64,000 bases of DNA from Variovorax saccharolyticus. GTDB taxonomy: Bacteria > Pseudomonadota > Gammaproteobacteria > Burkholderiales > Burkholderiaceae_C. Shown one piece after another: positions 27,554-36,550 of the stretch. Every line of letters begins with the position of its first letter. The first letter of the stretch is position 1. The notes under the pieces are model-generated. The model was given only the letters and a program-made list of their open reading frames with translations, searched no databases and was not told the DNA's origin. Position numbers and translations under genes: made by a program. The stretch lies in assembly GCF_030316765.1 (NCBI RefSeq), contig NZ_JASZYT010000001.1, positions 1 to 64,000 on the forward strand, read 5' to 3'.

Positions 27554-28996
27554 TCAGTTGTCCTTCTTTTCTTCCTTGTTGTCGACGATGATCTGCGTCT
27601 TGCTGACCATCACCGGCTGGCCCTTGAGGCTCTTGAGGGCCTGCGCCAACGCGAAGTCGTCAGTGGCGCCGAACTCGGGCACCTTGCGGTCCTGCGGCGG
27701 CTTCTTGGCTTCTTCCTCGAGGCGCTTGCGGGCCTCGTCGCGGGCCTTCTCGCGCTCGGGGTCCTTGCTCTCGGGGCCCTGGCCGCTGGCCAGGTGCTTC
27801 TCGAGGTCGGCCTCGCGCATGCGCAGGGCGGCGAAGGGGCTGCCCTCGGCGCTCTCGTCGACCAGCACGTTGGGCACGATGCCCTTGGCCTGGATCGAGG
27901 TGCCGCTCGGCGTGTAGTAGCGGGCGGTCGTGATCTTGAGGCCGGTGTCCGGGCCCAGGGGACGGACGGTCTGCACCGAGCCCTTGCCGAAGGTCTGGCT
28001 GCCCATGATGGTGGCGCGCTTGTGGTCCTGCAGGGCGCCGGCGACGATCTCGCTGGCCGAGGCCGAGCCTTCGTTCACGAGCACCACCAGCGGCACGGTC
28101 TTGAGGCCCGCGGGCAGGTTGCGCAGCGGATCGCTGCCGGCACGGCGCTGGTAGAACTCGGGCGCCGCCTTGTAGATCGACTTGCTTTCGGCGAGCTGGC
28201 CGTCGGTCGACACCACTGTGACGTTCTCGGGCAGGAAGGCGGCCGAGATCGCGACCGCGGCGTCGAGCAGGCCGCCCGGGTCGTTGCGCAGGTCGAGCAC
28301 CAGGCCCTTGAGGTTCGGGTCCTGCTTGTAGATCTCTTCGACCTTCTTGACGAAGTCGTCGACCGTGCGTTCCTGGAATTGCGACAGGCGGATCCAGGCG
28401 TAGCCCGGCTCCATCACCTTGCCGCGCACCGACTGCGTGCGGATCTCTTCGCGCGTGATCGTCACCGGGAATGTGCGGTTCTCGTCCTTGCGGAAAATCG
28501 TGAGCAGCACCTTGGTGTTGGCCTCGCCGCGCATGCGCTTGACCGCCTCGTTGAGCGTCAGGCCGCGCACGGCCGTGTCGTCGATCTTGGTGATCAGGTC
28601 GTTGGGCTTGAGGCCGGCGCGGAAGGCCGGCGAGCCCTCGATCGGCGACACCACCTTGATCAGGCCGTCTTCCTGGGAGATCTCGATGCCCACGCCGACG
28701 AAGCGGCCCGTGGTGCCTTCGCGGAATTCCTTGAAAGACTTCTTGTCGAAGTACTGGGAATGCGGATCGAGCCCGGCGACCATGCCCGAGATCGCATCCG
28801 AGATGAGCTTTTTCTCGTCGACCGGCTCGACATAGTCGCTCTTGACCATGCCGAAAACCGCAGCCAGTTGCTGCAGTTCCTCGAGGGGCAGGGGAGCCAG
28901 CGAGCCTCGTGCAACGGTTTGTAACGAGACGGTGGTCAGCGCGCCGGCAAAGGCGCCCGCGGCGACCCAGCCGGTGATCTTCATTTTCTGGCCCAT
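27554..28996 (-). CDS. S41 family carboxy-terminal processing protease (CtpA-like)
   Basis: A 480-residue periplasmic protease. A signal/anchor (about 5-25) is followed by DYVEPVDEKKLISDAISGM, a PDZ domain (about 85-170), and the S41 core with catalytic Ser in EGSASASEIV and Lys in QTFGKGSVQT. The last 80 residues are highly charged, ending NKEEKKDN. I chose ATG 28996 after AAGGACA. CtpA-type enzymes trim or degrade envelope proteins, often hydrolases of peptidoglycan. The gpmA gene lies 99 bases upstream on the same strand. Confidence 0.93.
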   Translation of the reverse strand: MGQKMKITGWVAAGAFAGALTTVSLQTVARGSLAPLPLEELQQLAAVFGMVKSDYVEPVDEKKLISDAISGMVAGLDPHSQYFDKKSFKEFREGTTGRFVGVGIEISQEDGLIKVVSPIEGSPAFRAGLKPNDLITKIDDTAVRGLTLNEAVKRMRGEANTKVLLTIFRKDENRTFPVTITREEIRTQSVRGKVMEPGYAWIRLSQFQERTVDDFVKKVEEIYKQDPNLKGLVLDLRNDPGGLLDAAVAISAAFLPENVTVVSTDGQLAESKSIYKAAPEFYQRRAGSDPLRNLPAGLKTVPLVVLVNEGSASASEIVAGALQDHKRATIMGSQTFGKGSVQTVRPLGPDTGLKITTARYYTPSGTSIQAKGIVPNVLVDESAEGSPFAALRMREADLEKHLASGQGPESKDPEREKARDEARKRLEEEAKKPPQDRKVPEFGATDDFALAQALKSLKGQPVMVSKTQIIVDNKEEKKDN

Positions 28997-29025
28997 GTGA
29001 AAGTGTCCTTGTCGCCTGTCAGCCC

Positions 29026-29031
29026 AATATA
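29026..29031 (-). promoter_or_regulatory. Candidate -10 box upstream of the CtpA-like gene
   Basis: On the minus strand TATATT stands about 30 bases before ATG 28996 in the 99-bp gap behind gpmA. A weak GACAAC lies 16 bases further upstream. It may give the protease its own promoter. Confidence 0.3.
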
Positions 29032-29095
29032 CACAGCTTGGAAGCAAGTTGTCGGCCGGGGTTCCGTGCCCCGCCGAACAAATTGAGAATTTCTG

Positions 29096-29839
29096 TTACG
29101 CCTTGCCCTGCGACGCGACCGCTGCCATTGCCTTCTCGGCCGCCTCGGCGTCGCCGAGGTAGTAGTGCCGCAGCGGCTTGAGCTCGTCGTCGAGCTCGTA
29201 GACCAGCGGAATGCCATTGGGGATGTTCAGCCCCACGATGGCGTCGTCGGAAATGCCGTCTAGGTACTTCACCAGCGCGCGGATCGAGTTCCCGTGTGCG
29301 GCCACCACCAGCCGGCGGCCGGCACGGATGGCGGGCGCCATCGATTCGTTCCAGAAAGGCAGCACGCGGGCCACCGTGTCCTTCAGGCATTCGGTCAGTG
29401 GCACCTGCTCGGGCGCCAGCTTGGCGTAGCGGACATCGCTGCGCTCGCTGCGCGGATCGTTCGGCTCCAGCGGCGGCGGCGGCGTGCTGTAGCTGCGGCG
29501 CCAGACCAGCACCTGCTCGTCGCCGTACTTCTTGGCCGTCTCGGCCTTGTTGAGGCCCTGCAGGCCGCCGTAGTGGCGCTCGTTGAGGCGCCACGAATGG
29601 ACCACCGGCAGCCAGGTGCGGTCGAGCTCGTCGAGCGTGTGCCAGAGCGTGCGGGTGGCGCGCTTGAGCACGCTGGTGTAGGCGACGTCGAAGTCGTAGC
29701 CCTCGGCCTTCAGCAGCCGGCCGGCCTGCTTGGCCTGCTCGACGCCGGTCGGCGTCAGGTCGACGTCGGTCCAGCCGGTGAAGCGGTTTTCGAGATTCCA
29801 GGTCGATTCGCCGTGGCGGATCAGTACCAGTTTGTGCAT
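29096..29839 (-). CDS. gpmA: 2,3-bisphosphoglycerate-dependent phosphoglycerate mutase
   Basis: A 247-residue glycolytic enzyme interconverting 2- and 3-phosphoglycerate. The catalytic motif [18 protein letters not shown] (His at about 8) and the second [13 protein letters not shown] with its His near 182 are intact. [10 protein letters not shown] and the C-terminal GIPLVYELD match the dPGM family. Length is normal. It is divergent from the rhodanese gene, the two starts being 72 bases apart. Confidence 0.97.
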   Translation of the reverse strand: MHKLVLIRHGESTWNLENRFTGWTDVDLTPTGVEQAKQAGRLLKAEGYDFDVAYTSVLKRATRTLWHTLDELDRTWLPVVHSWRLNERHYGGLQGLNKAETAKKYGDEQVLVWRRSYSTPPPPLEPNDPRSERSDVRYAKLAPEQVPLTECLKDTVARVLPFWNESMAPAIRAGRRLVVAAHGNSIRALVKYLDGISDDAIVGLNIPNGIPLVYELDDELKPLRHYYLGDAEAAEKAMAAVASQGKA

Positions 29840-29911
29840 GGGAGAGGCCTTTGGGAACGCGTGCGGAAAGCCGACATTCTAAAATCCGGGGTTTGCCACT
29901 CAAGGAATACC

Positions 29912-30319
29912 GTGAAATTCATTGTCGACAACTGGATGCTGATCCTGATTGCGCTCAGTTCGGGCGGCATGCTGGCATGGCCGATGGTGCGCGGCGCGAA
30001 CGCCGGTTCGCTCTCGGCGCAGGGTGCGGTGCAGCTGATCAACCGCGAGCGCGCGGTGGTGGTCGACGTCCGCGAGCCCGAGGAGTTCGCGGCCGGCCAT
30101 GTGACGGGCGCCAAGAACGTGCCGCTCAGCCAGCTCGAGCAGAAGCTGCCGGGCGCGGTCAAGAACAAGTCGTTGCCATTGTTGCTTGTGTGTGCCAGCG
30201 GCTCGCGGGCCCAGCGCGCAGTGGCGATGGCCAAGAAGCTCGGCTACGAGCAAGCCCAAGCGGTGGCCGGCGGACTCAAGTCCTGGAAAGAGGCTAACCT
30301 GCCCCTTGAAAAGGCCTGA
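29912..30319 (+). CDS. Membrane-anchored rhodanese-like domain protein
   Basis: A 135-residue protein with one N-terminal membrane helix (about 8-26) and a rhodanese domain (about 38-132). The active loop is CASGSRAQR (Cys near 93), and VVDVREPEEFAAGH is the classic entry motif. It may transfer sulfane sulfur at the membrane (family knowledge; the partner is unknown). The start is GTG 29912 behind AAGGA. It is followed by grxC and secB in an order common in proteobacteria. Confidence 0.92.
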   Translation: MKFIVDNWMLILIALSSGGMLAWPMVRGANAGSLSAQGAVQLINRERAVVVDVREPEEFAAGHVTGAKNVPLSQLEQKLPGAVKNKSLPLLLVCASGSRAQRAVAMAKKLGYEQAQAVAGGLKSWKEANLPLEKA

Positions 30320-30339
30320 AACCCCACGAACTGGACCCG

Positions 30340-30600
30340 ATGCAAGCCGTCAAGATGTACACCACCGCCGTCTGCCCCTACTGCATTCGCGCGAAGCAAA
30401 TCCTCAAGTCCAAGGGCGTCGAACAGATCGAGGAGATCCGTATCGACAGCGATCCACAGGCTCGCGCCACCATGATGGACATCACCCGCCGACGCACCGT
30501 GCCGCAGATCTTCATCGGCGACACCCATGTGGGCGGCTGTGACGACCTGATCGCGCTCGACGGGCGCGGCGGGTTGACGCCGTTGCTGCAGGGCGCCTGA
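30340..30600 (+). CDS. grxC: Glutaredoxin 3
   Basis: An 86-residue glutaredoxin with redox motif CPYC at about 12-15. The glutathione-binding TVPQIFIGDTHVGGCDDL segment is in the second half. It reduces disulfides with glutathione in the cytosol. It lies between the rhodanese gene and secB, the usual grxC-secB-gpsA arrangement. Confidence 0.96.
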   Translation: MQAVKMYTTAVCPYCIRAKQILKSKGVEQIEEIRIDSDPQARATMMDITRRRTVPQIFIGDTHVGGCDDLIALDGRGGLTPLLQGA

Positions 30601-30704
30601 GTCTTCCGGCCGGCGCCGCCGGGCGATAATGGCCGGCTACCACCAGCAGCCCGCTCCGGGACACTCCGGGCGGGCATTGTTTTGATCTCCCGAAAGTTTG
30701 AGCC

Positions 30705-31169
30705 ATGGCCGACCAGCAAGCACAAGACCCCGTTTTCCAGATCCAGCGCGTCTACCTCAAGGATCTGTCGCTCGAGCAGCCGAATTCGCCGGCCATCCTG
30801 CTCGAACAGGAACAACCGACCGTCGACATCCAGCTCGGCGTCGACGCCCAGCCCGTGACCGACGGCATCTTCGAGATCACCGTGTCGGCCACCGTGCAGA
30901 CCAAGATCGGCGACAAGACCGTGTTCCTGGTCGAGGCCAAGCAAGCCGGCATCTTCGAGATCCGCAACCTGCCGGAAGACCAGATGGGCCCGATCCTCGG
31001 CATCGCCTGCCCGCAGATCGTCTACCCGTACCTGCGCGGCAACGTGGCCGACGTGATCCAGCGCGGCGGCTTCCCGCCGGTGCACCTGGCCGAGATCAAC
31101 TTCCAGGCGATGTTCGAGCAGCAGCAAGCCCAGGCCGCCGGCCAGGCTTCGCAGATCGTCACGCAGTAA
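30705..31169 (+). CDS. secB: Protein-export chaperone SecB
   Basis: A 154-residue cytosolic export chaperone that keeps preproteins unfolded and hands them to SecA. The family core [20 protein letters not shown] (near the start) and [19 protein letters not shown] (about 107-125) are clear. It starts at ATG 30705. It is followed after 25 bases by gpsA. Confidence 0.97.
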   Translation: MADQQAQDPVFQIQRVYLKDLSLEQPNSPAILLEQEQPTVDIQLGVDAQPVTDGIFEITVSATVQTKIGDKTVFLVEAKQAGIFEIRNLPEDQMGPILGIACPQIVYPYLRGNVADVIQRGGFPPVHLAEINFQAMFEQQQAQAAGQASQIVTQ

Positions 31170-31194
31170 GCCTGCTGCAGCGGGCCTTCCGCCG

Positions 31195-32196
31195 ATGAAG
31201 ATCTGCGTGCTCGGCGCCGGCGCCTGGGGCACGGCGCTGGCGATCAATGCCGCCGGCCGCCATGCGGTCACCCTCTGGGCGCGCGATGCCCTCCAAGTGA
31301 GGGCCATGGATTCGGCGCGCGAGAACGCGCGCTACCTGCCCGGCATCGGCTTCCCCGCCGGATTGAGCGTGCGGGGCGGCGAGGCGTCGTCTGCGTTCGA
31401 GGACGCCGAGCTCGTGATCGTGGCGACGCCGATGTCGGCACTGCGCGGGCAACTCGAGTTGCTGCGCCAGGCGGCCTGTCCGGTGGCCTGGCTCGCCAAG
31501 GGGGTCGAAACGGCGCCGGCCGGCTCCACGGAGGTGGGGCTGCTGGCCCACGAAATCCAGGCCCGGGTGGCGCCCGGGCTGCAGGCCGGCGTGCTGAGCG
31601 GCCCGAGCTTTGCACAGGAAGTGGCGCAGGGTCGGCCCACGGCGCTGGTCGCCGCCAGTCCGCTCGCGGCGGTGCGCGACGCGCTGGTCGAAGCCTTCCA
31701 TGGGCCCGCGCTGCGGGTCTACGCGAACGACGACATCGTCGGTGTCGAAGTCGGCGGTGCGGTCAAGAACGTGCTCGCGATCGCCACTGGCCTGGCCGAC
31801 GGGCTGGCCCTCGGCCTCAACGCGCGGGCGGCGCTGATCACGCGCGGCCTGGCCGAGATGACGCGCTTCGGCACCGCGCTCGGCGCCCGGGCCGACACCT
31901 TCATGGGCTTGTCGGGGCTCGGCGACCTCGTGCTCACAGCCACCGGCGACCTGTCGCGCAACCGCAAGGTCGGCCTGCTGCTGGCCCAGGGCCGGACGCT
32001 GTCGCAGGCGGTGGACTCGCTCGGCCACGTCGCCGAAGGCGTCTATTGCGCGCGCACGGTGGTGCAGCGCGCGCGCCACCTCGGGATCGAGATGCCGATC
32101 TCGGACAGCGTGGTGGCGGTGCTGGATGGCCGGCTCAGGCCCGCCGAGGCGGTGGCCGGCCTGATGGGGCGCGAGCCGGGCGTCGAGTCCGTCTGA
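31195..32196 (+). CDS. gpsA: NAD(P)H-dependent glycerol-3-phosphate dehydrogenase
   Basis: A 333-residue enzyme making sn-glycerol-3-phosphate for phospholipid synthesis. The NAD-binding [15 protein letters not shown] is at the N-terminus. [15 protein letters not shown] lies near 136 and the catalytic Lys in [13 protein letters not shown] near 186. Length is normal. It is the last gene of the grxC-secB-gpsA run and is convergent with scpA. Confidence 0.97.
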   Translation: MKICVLGAGAWGTALAINAAGRHAVTLWARDALQVRAMDSARENARYLPGIGFPAGLSVRGGEASSAFEDAELVIVATPMSALRGQLELLRQAACPVAWLAKGVETAPAGSTEVGLLAHEIQARVAPGLQAGVLSGPSFAQEVAQGRPTALVAASPLAAVRDALVEAFHGPALRVYANDDIVGVEVGGAVKNVLAIATGLADGLALGLNARAALITRGLAEMTRFGTALGARADTFMGLSGLGDLVLTATGDLSRNRKVGLLLAQGRTLSQAVDSLGHVAEGVYCARTVVQRARHLGIEMPISDSVVAVLDGRLRPAEAVAGLMGREPGVESV

Positions 32197-32201
32197 GGCG
32201 G

Positions 32202-32220
32202 GCCCCCGGACAGCGGGGGC
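32202..32220. terminator. GC stem-loop between convergent gpsA and scpA
   Basis: GCCCCCG (32202-32208), a five-base loop and CGGGGGC (32214-32220) pair perfectly. There is no T-run on either side. It sits exactly in the 24-bp gap between two convergent genes, so it may help end transcription. Confidence 0.4.
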
Positions 32221-33144
32221 TCACGCCGGCGTGTACGCCAGCCGCACGTAGATCGGCGCGAAGGCCTCGGCCTGCGTGATGTCGATCAGGGTTTCCTTGG
32301 CCAGCTCGAGCATCGCGATGAAGGTGACGATCAGCACCGGCGTGCCGCGCGTGACATCGAACAGCTTCTCGAACTCGACGAACTGCCGGCCCTGCAGGTG
32401 GCGCAGCACGATGCTCATGTGCTCGCGCACGCTGAGCTCCTCGCGCGAGATCTTGTGGTGCTGCACGAGCTTGGCGCGCTTCAGGATGTCGGCCCAGGCC
32501 TCGCGCAGGTCGACCACGTTCATGTCCGGAAAGCGCGGCTTGAGCGACTGCTCGATGTAGACCTGGGCCTTCCAGAAGTCGCGTCCGGCCTGCGGCATGG
32601 CGCTCAGCGAGGCGGCCTGCAGCTTGGTCTGCTCGTACTCGAGCAGCCGGCGCACCAGCTCGGCGCGCGGATCCTCGGCCTCCTCGCCCTCGGCCGACTT
32701 CTTGGGCGGCAGCAGCATGCGCGACTTGATCTCGATCAGCATCGCGGCCATCAGCAGGTATTCGGCGGCCAGCTCCAGATTGGTCTGGCGGATCTCGTCG
32801 ACGTAGCTCAGGTACTGCCGCGTCAGCCCGGCCATCGGGATGTCGAGGATGTTGAAGTTCTGCTTGCGGATGAGGTAGAGCAGCAGGTCCAGCGGCCCTT
32901 CGAAGGCTTCCAGGAAGACCTGCAGCGCCTCGGGCGGGATGTAGAGGTCGTTCGGCAGCGCGAACAGCGGCTCGCCGTAGAGGCGGGCGAGGGCGACCTG
33001 GTCGATGACCTCCGGCATCGCCGCGACCAGGGCTGCGCCGTCGTCCGCGATCGTCTCCACCGGGGCCGACGCCGCGGCGTCGGGCGCTGCGCTGCCGGCG
33101 CCCTGGCGCCGGGCACCGGAACCCGGAACGGCCCGGATGACCAC
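32221..33144 (-). CDS. scpA: Segregation and condensation protein A
   Basis: A 307-residue kleisin that bridges SMC and ScpB in chromosome condensation. The ScpA core FEGPLDLLLYLIRKQNFNIL starts near 80. The C-terminal winged-helix part ends with VTFIAMLELAKETLIDI. An extra Ala-rich N-terminal tail of about 65 residues precedes the core. The start is a GTG at 33144 directly abutting the TAA of the upstream DUF3460 gene. Confidence 0.93.
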   Translation of the reverse strand: MVIRAVPGSGARRQGAGSAAPDAAASAPVETIADDGAALVAAMPEVIDQVALARLYGEPLFALPNDLYIPPEALQVFLEAFEGPLDLLLYLIRKQNFNILDIPMAGLTRQYLSYVDEIRQTNLELAAEYLLMAAMLIEIKSRMLLPPKKSAEGEEAEDPRAELVRRLLEYEQTKLQAASLSAMPQAGRDFWKAQVYIEQSLKPRFPDMNVVDLREAWADILKRAKLVQHHKISREELSVREHMSIVLRHLQGRQFVEFEKLFDVTRGTPVLIVTFIAMLELAKETLIDITQAEAFAPIYVRLAYTPA

Positions 33145-33351
33145 TTATTTCACGCGGGTCTGGTAGACGTAGGGCTGCTGCGGGACCTTCGCCTCGCTGT
33201 ACTCCTCGAGCAGGCCGCGGTCGAGGTGCTTGTCCCAGAGCAGCGCACGGCCGGCGCGCTGCTCGGCCTCCAGCGTCGGCTTCTGTTCCTTCATCTGGTC
33301 GATGAAGCTGGTGATTTCGGACGTGTAGTGGGGGCGGGCGAAGATGGACAT
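33145..33351 (-). CDS. DUF3460 family small protein
   Basis: A 68-residue protein beginning MSIFARPHYTSEITSFIDQM and ending VPQQPYVYQTRVK. Only the DUF3460 family, restricted mostly to betaproteobacteria, is recognised; its function is unknown. I chose ATG 33351 because the longer frame adds a basic stretch unlike the family. Its stop touches the scpA GTG start, so the two are probably co-translated. Confidence 0.88.
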   Translation of the reverse strand: MSIFARPHYTSEITSFIDQMKEQKPTLEAEQRAGRALLWDKHLDRGLLEEYSEAKVPQQPYVYQTRVK

Positions 33352-33456
33352 GGCAATAGGACCTTTGGCGGCGATTTTACCGGGTGGAATCCGCCTTGAA
33401 GCCTTCTTGCGCATGCGCTAGCGTGGCGGCTCCGAATCCAACCCAGGAGAATGCAA

Positions 33457-34128
33457 ATGACGCGCCGCAACTCGATCATCCTCGCCACGGCTGCAGGGGT
33501 CGCCTTGCTGGTGGCCGGGTGCACCAGCACCCAGACCGCCAACCCGCAAAGCAAGGCGAGCTTCTTCGTCACCAGCACGAATCCGGGCAAGGGCGCCGAC
33601 TTCGGCGGCCTGGCGGGTGCCGACCGCTTCTGCCAGAGCCTGGCTTCGGCCGTGGGTGCGGGCGGGCGCAACTGGCGCGCCTATCTGAGCACCAACGCGG
33701 CCGCGGGCGCGGCCGCCGTCAACGCCCGGGACCGCATCGGCACCGGCCCCTGGTACAACGTCAAGGGTGAACTGATCGCGAGCAACGTCGACGAGCTGCA
33801 CGGGACCAACAAGCTCACCAAGCAGACCGCGTTGACCGAGAAGGGCGAGGTCGTGAGCGGTCGCGGCGACCCGGTCAACATGCACGACATCCTCACCGGC
33901 TCTTCTCCCGACGGTCGCGCCGTGAGCGACGGCAAGGACAACACCTGCGGCAACTGGACCAAGAGCGGCGACGGCTCGGCCATCGTCGGCCACCACGACC
34001 GCATGGGACTCAATGACAGCCCGCCCGCGAAGTCCTGGAACTCCTCGCATGCGACGCAGGGTTGCAGCCTGGACGCGCTGAAGAAGACCGGCGGCAACGG
34101 CCTGCTGTTCTGCTTCGCGCAGAACTGA
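33457..34128 (+). CDS. Lectin-like lipoprotein (DUF1554-like)
   Basis: A 223-residue protein with a signal peptide and lipobox VAGC at about 19-22. The mature part (SFFVTSTNPGKGADFGGLAG, then FCQSLASAVGAGGRNWRAY, final CSLDALKKTGGNGLLFCFA) resembles C-type-lectin-like or DUF1554 domains with paired Cys. Its ligand is unknown. Two ATGs lie at 33451 and 33457; AGGAGA spacing favours 33457. Confidence 0.8.
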   Translation: MTRRNSIILATAAGVALLVAGCTSTQTANPQSKASFFVTSTNPGKGADFGGLAGADRFCQSLASAVGAGGRNWRAYLSTNAAAGAAAVNARDRIGTGPWYNVKGELIASNVDELHGTNKLTKQTALTEKGEVVSGRGDPVNMHDILTGSSPDGRAVSDGKDNTCGNWTKSGDGSAIVGHHDRMGLNDSPPAKSWNSSHATQGCSLDALKKTGGNGLLFCFAQN

Positions 34129-34136
34129 CGCCAGCG

Positions 34137-34634
34137 GTGCGGTCCCGGTTGCGGACGCGGATCGCGGTGGGCTGGCTGGCGGCGATGCTGTCCCTCGCGG
34201 GTTGCGACCCGAGGCGGATCGCCGAACTCGAGGAAGGCGTGTCGACCGAGGCCGACGTGCGCGCACGCTTCGGCCAGCCCGAGCAAGTCTGGGATGCGCC
34301 CGACGGCCGGGTCTTCGAGTACAACCGCCAGCCGCAAGGCCAGAAGAACTACATGATCACCATCGGCCCGGACGGCCGCATGACCGCCCTGCGGCAGGTG
34401 CTCACGCCCGAGAACTTCGCCAGGGTGAAGCCGGGCATGGCGATGGAGGATCTGCGCCGCCTGCTGGGCAAGCCGGCGCGGCGCATCCCCTACCCGCTGA
34501 AAAACGAGACCGCCTGGGAATGGCGCTGGATGCAGCCGCCGAACTCGCCGATGGTCTTCACGGCGACGCTCGACGACGATCAGCGCGTGACGGCTGCCGG
34601 GTCTTCGCCCGATCGCAGCGCCGAGGCGCCCTGA
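34137..34634 (+). CDS. SmpA/OmlA (BamE-like) domain lipoprotein
   Basis: A 165-residue protein with lipobox LAGC near 21-24. A BamE/SmpA-type fold follows: EGVSTEADVRARFGQPEQVW and then VKPGMAMEDLRRLLGKPA, which repeat the same pattern twice. It is probably an outer-membrane lipoprotein. A true BamE is shorter, so this is more likely a paralogue than the BAM subunit. The start is GTG 34137, eight bases behind the lectin-like gene. Confidence 0.85.
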   Translation: MRSRLRTRIAVGWLAAMLSLAGCDPRRIAELEEGVSTEADVRARFGQPEQVWDAPDGRVFEYNRQPQGQKNYMITIGPDGRMTALRQVLTPENFARVKPGMAMEDLRRLLGKPARRIPYPLKNETAWEWRWMQPPNSPMVFTATLDDDQRVTAAGSSPDRSAEAP

Positions 34635-34638
34635 TCGC

Positions 34639-36303
34639 TCATTCGCGCGCCGCGGCCGCCAGCTCCGCCGCGAATCCCGAGCGCTCGAAGGCCTCGCTCG
34701 GCTGCTGCTGCAGCGATTCGACCCTCATCAAGCCGCCGCGCTCGCGCACCGCCTTGTGCAGCTGGCGCAGCGCATCCATGCCGGTGGCGTCGATCGAGAA
34801 CAGCTGCATGGCGTCGAGCACCACGGTCATGCCGCGCGGCGCGCGCTCGACCGCCGCCACCACGGGATCGAGCTTGGCGGCGGCGCCGAAGAACAGCGCG
34901 CCCTGCAGCCGGTAGGTCATCGACGGTGGCTCGACCGACACCAGTTCGACGCTGAAGAGCTGGCTCATGCGCCAGACGAAGAGCGCGCAGGCTCCCACGA
35001 TGCCCACCTGGACCGCCACCGTGAGGTCGAACACCACCGTGAGGAAGAAGGTGCCCAGCATGAGCAGCCGGTAGTGGCGGCTGAAGCGGCGCAGCATGCG
35101 CGGCGAGAACTGGTGCCATTCGCCCATGTTCCAGGCGACGAAGACCAGGATGCCCGCCAACACAGCCAGCGGCACGTGCTGAGCCAGCGGCGCCGCCAGC
35201 AACACCACGACCAGCAGTGTCAGCGCGTGAACCATGCCGGCGATCGGCGAACTGGCGCCGGCGCGCACGTTGGTCACGGTGCGGGCGATGGTGCCGGTGG
35301 CCGGCATGCCGCCGAAGAAGGGCGCCACCGTGTTGGCGATGCCCTGGGCCATCAGTTCCTGGTTCGGATCATGGCGCGGCAGGCCGCCGACCTGGTCGGC
35401 CACGCGGGCGCACAAGAGCGACTCGATCGCGCCGAGCACGGCGATCGTGACCGTGGGCGTCACCAGTTGCTTGACCGTTTCCCAGGAGAATGCTGGCAGC
35501 GCGAAGGCCGGGAGGTGGCCCGGAATGCCGCCGAAGCGCGTGCCGATGGTTTCCACCGGCAGGCTGAAGCCCCAGGACACCAGCGTCAGCGTGACCAGCG
35601 CGACGATCGGCCCCGGCATCCGTGAGCCGGCCTGCGCGGCACGCGTGCGGGCCATACGGCCCGCCACCCGGTGCACCGCGCGGCCGACCCAGGTGCCGGC
35701 CATCAGCAGTTGCGGCCAGACGGCCAGCCCCAGCAGGCAGGCCAGGCCGAGCGCGAAGGCATGCGGATTGAAGCTGCCGAGGTTCGAGGCCAGCGCATGG
35801 AGCTGCGAGAACATGTCGGCCGGCATCTTCGGGATCGCGAGCCCGAGCCAGTCTTTCAGTTGCGAGATCAGGATCAGCGCCGCGATCCCGTTGGTGAAGC
35901 CGACCACGATCGACAGCGGTACGTAGCGCACCAGCGTGCCAAGGCGAAACAGGCCCATCAGGAACAGCAGCACGCCGGCGCAGGCGGTGGCGATCAGCAG
36001 GTTGGCGACGCCGTAGCGCTCGACGATGCCGTAGACGATCACGATGTAGGCGCCGGCCGGCCCGCCGATCTGCACCGCCGAGCCGCCGAGCGCGGAGATC
36101 AGGAAGCCGGCGATGATCGCGGTCCAGATGCCGGCTTCGGGCTTCAGGCCCGAGGCGATCGCGAATGCCATGGCCAGCGGCAGCGCGACGATGCCCACGG
36201 TGGCGCCGGCGCCGAGGTCCTTGAGGAAGCGGCCCCTGTCGTAGCCGGCCAGTGCGTCGAGCAGTCGGGGTCGGAAGTGCGCGAGCTTCAGGGGCGAGGT
36301 CAT
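34639..36303 (-). CDS. SulP family anion transporter with STAS domain
   Basis: A 554-residue inner-membrane protein. About 11-12 membrane segments (from GATVGIVALPLAMAFAIASG to about 415) precede a cytoplasmic STAS domain (about 440-550; VVLDAMQLFSIDATGMDAL). SulP members carry sulfate, bicarbonate or dicarboxylates; the substrate is not evident. It starts at ATG 36303, 29 bases behind a small lipoprotein gene on the same strand. Confidence 0.93.
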   Translation of the reverse strand: MTSPLKLAHFRPRLLDALAGYDRGRFLKDLGAGATVGIVALPLAMAFAIASGLKPEAGIWTAIIAGFLISALGGSAVQIGGPAGAYIVIVYGIVERYGVANLLIATACAGVLLFLMGLFRLGTLVRYVPLSIVVGFTNGIAALILISQLKDWLGLAIPKMPADMFSQLHALASNLGSFNPHAFALGLACLLGLAVWPQLLMAGTWVGRAVHRVAGRMARTRAAQAGSRMPGPIVALVTLTLVSWGFSLPVETIGTRFGGIPGHLPAFALPAFSWETVKQLVTPTVTIAVLGAIESLLCARVADQVGGLPRHDPNQELMAQGIANTVAPFFGGMPATGTIARTVTNVRAGASSPIAGMVHALTLLVVVLLAAPLAQHVPLAVLAGILVFVAWNMGEWHQFSPRMLRRFSRHYRLLMLGTFFLTVVFDLTVAVQVGIVGACALFVWRMSQLFSVELVSVEPPSMTYRLQGALFFGAAAKLDPVVAAVERAPRGMTVVLDAMQLFSIDATGMDALRQLHKAVRERGGLMRVESLQQQPSEAFERSGFAAELAAAARE

Positions 36304-36332
36304 GGCGCCATTGTGGACGCCGGCCCGCAGGA

Positions 36333-36539
36333 TCAGTCGGAGTCGCCGGGCAGTACCGCATCGGCGGCGGCGCCGACCGCCTTGCCCGTGATGCGCACGG
36401 TGCCGATCGCGGCGTCGGCCGCCAGGCCCACCGCGCCGGCACCGACGCTGACAGCGGTGCTGGCGACGCTCACCACGGCGCAGCCGGCAAGCGCCGCACA
36501 GAGGACCAGCGCGAGAATCAGGATGGCACGCTGCTTCAT
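36333..36539 (-). CDS. Small lipoprotein, NF-like hypothetical
   Basis: A 68-residue protein with a signal peptide and lipobox LAGC (MKQRAILILALVLCAALAGC). An Ala/Val/Gly-rich hydrophobic mature part (SVASTAVSVGAGAVGLAADA) follows. It probably anchors in a membrane. No named family is recognised. It starts 11 bases behind the metG stop on the same strand and may be read from the metG transcript. Confidence 0.75.
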   Translation of the reverse strand: MKQRAILILALVLCAALAGCAVVSVASTAVSVGAGAVGLAADAAIGTVRITGKAVGAAADAVLPGDSD

Positions 36540-36550
36540 GGCCTGCGTGC

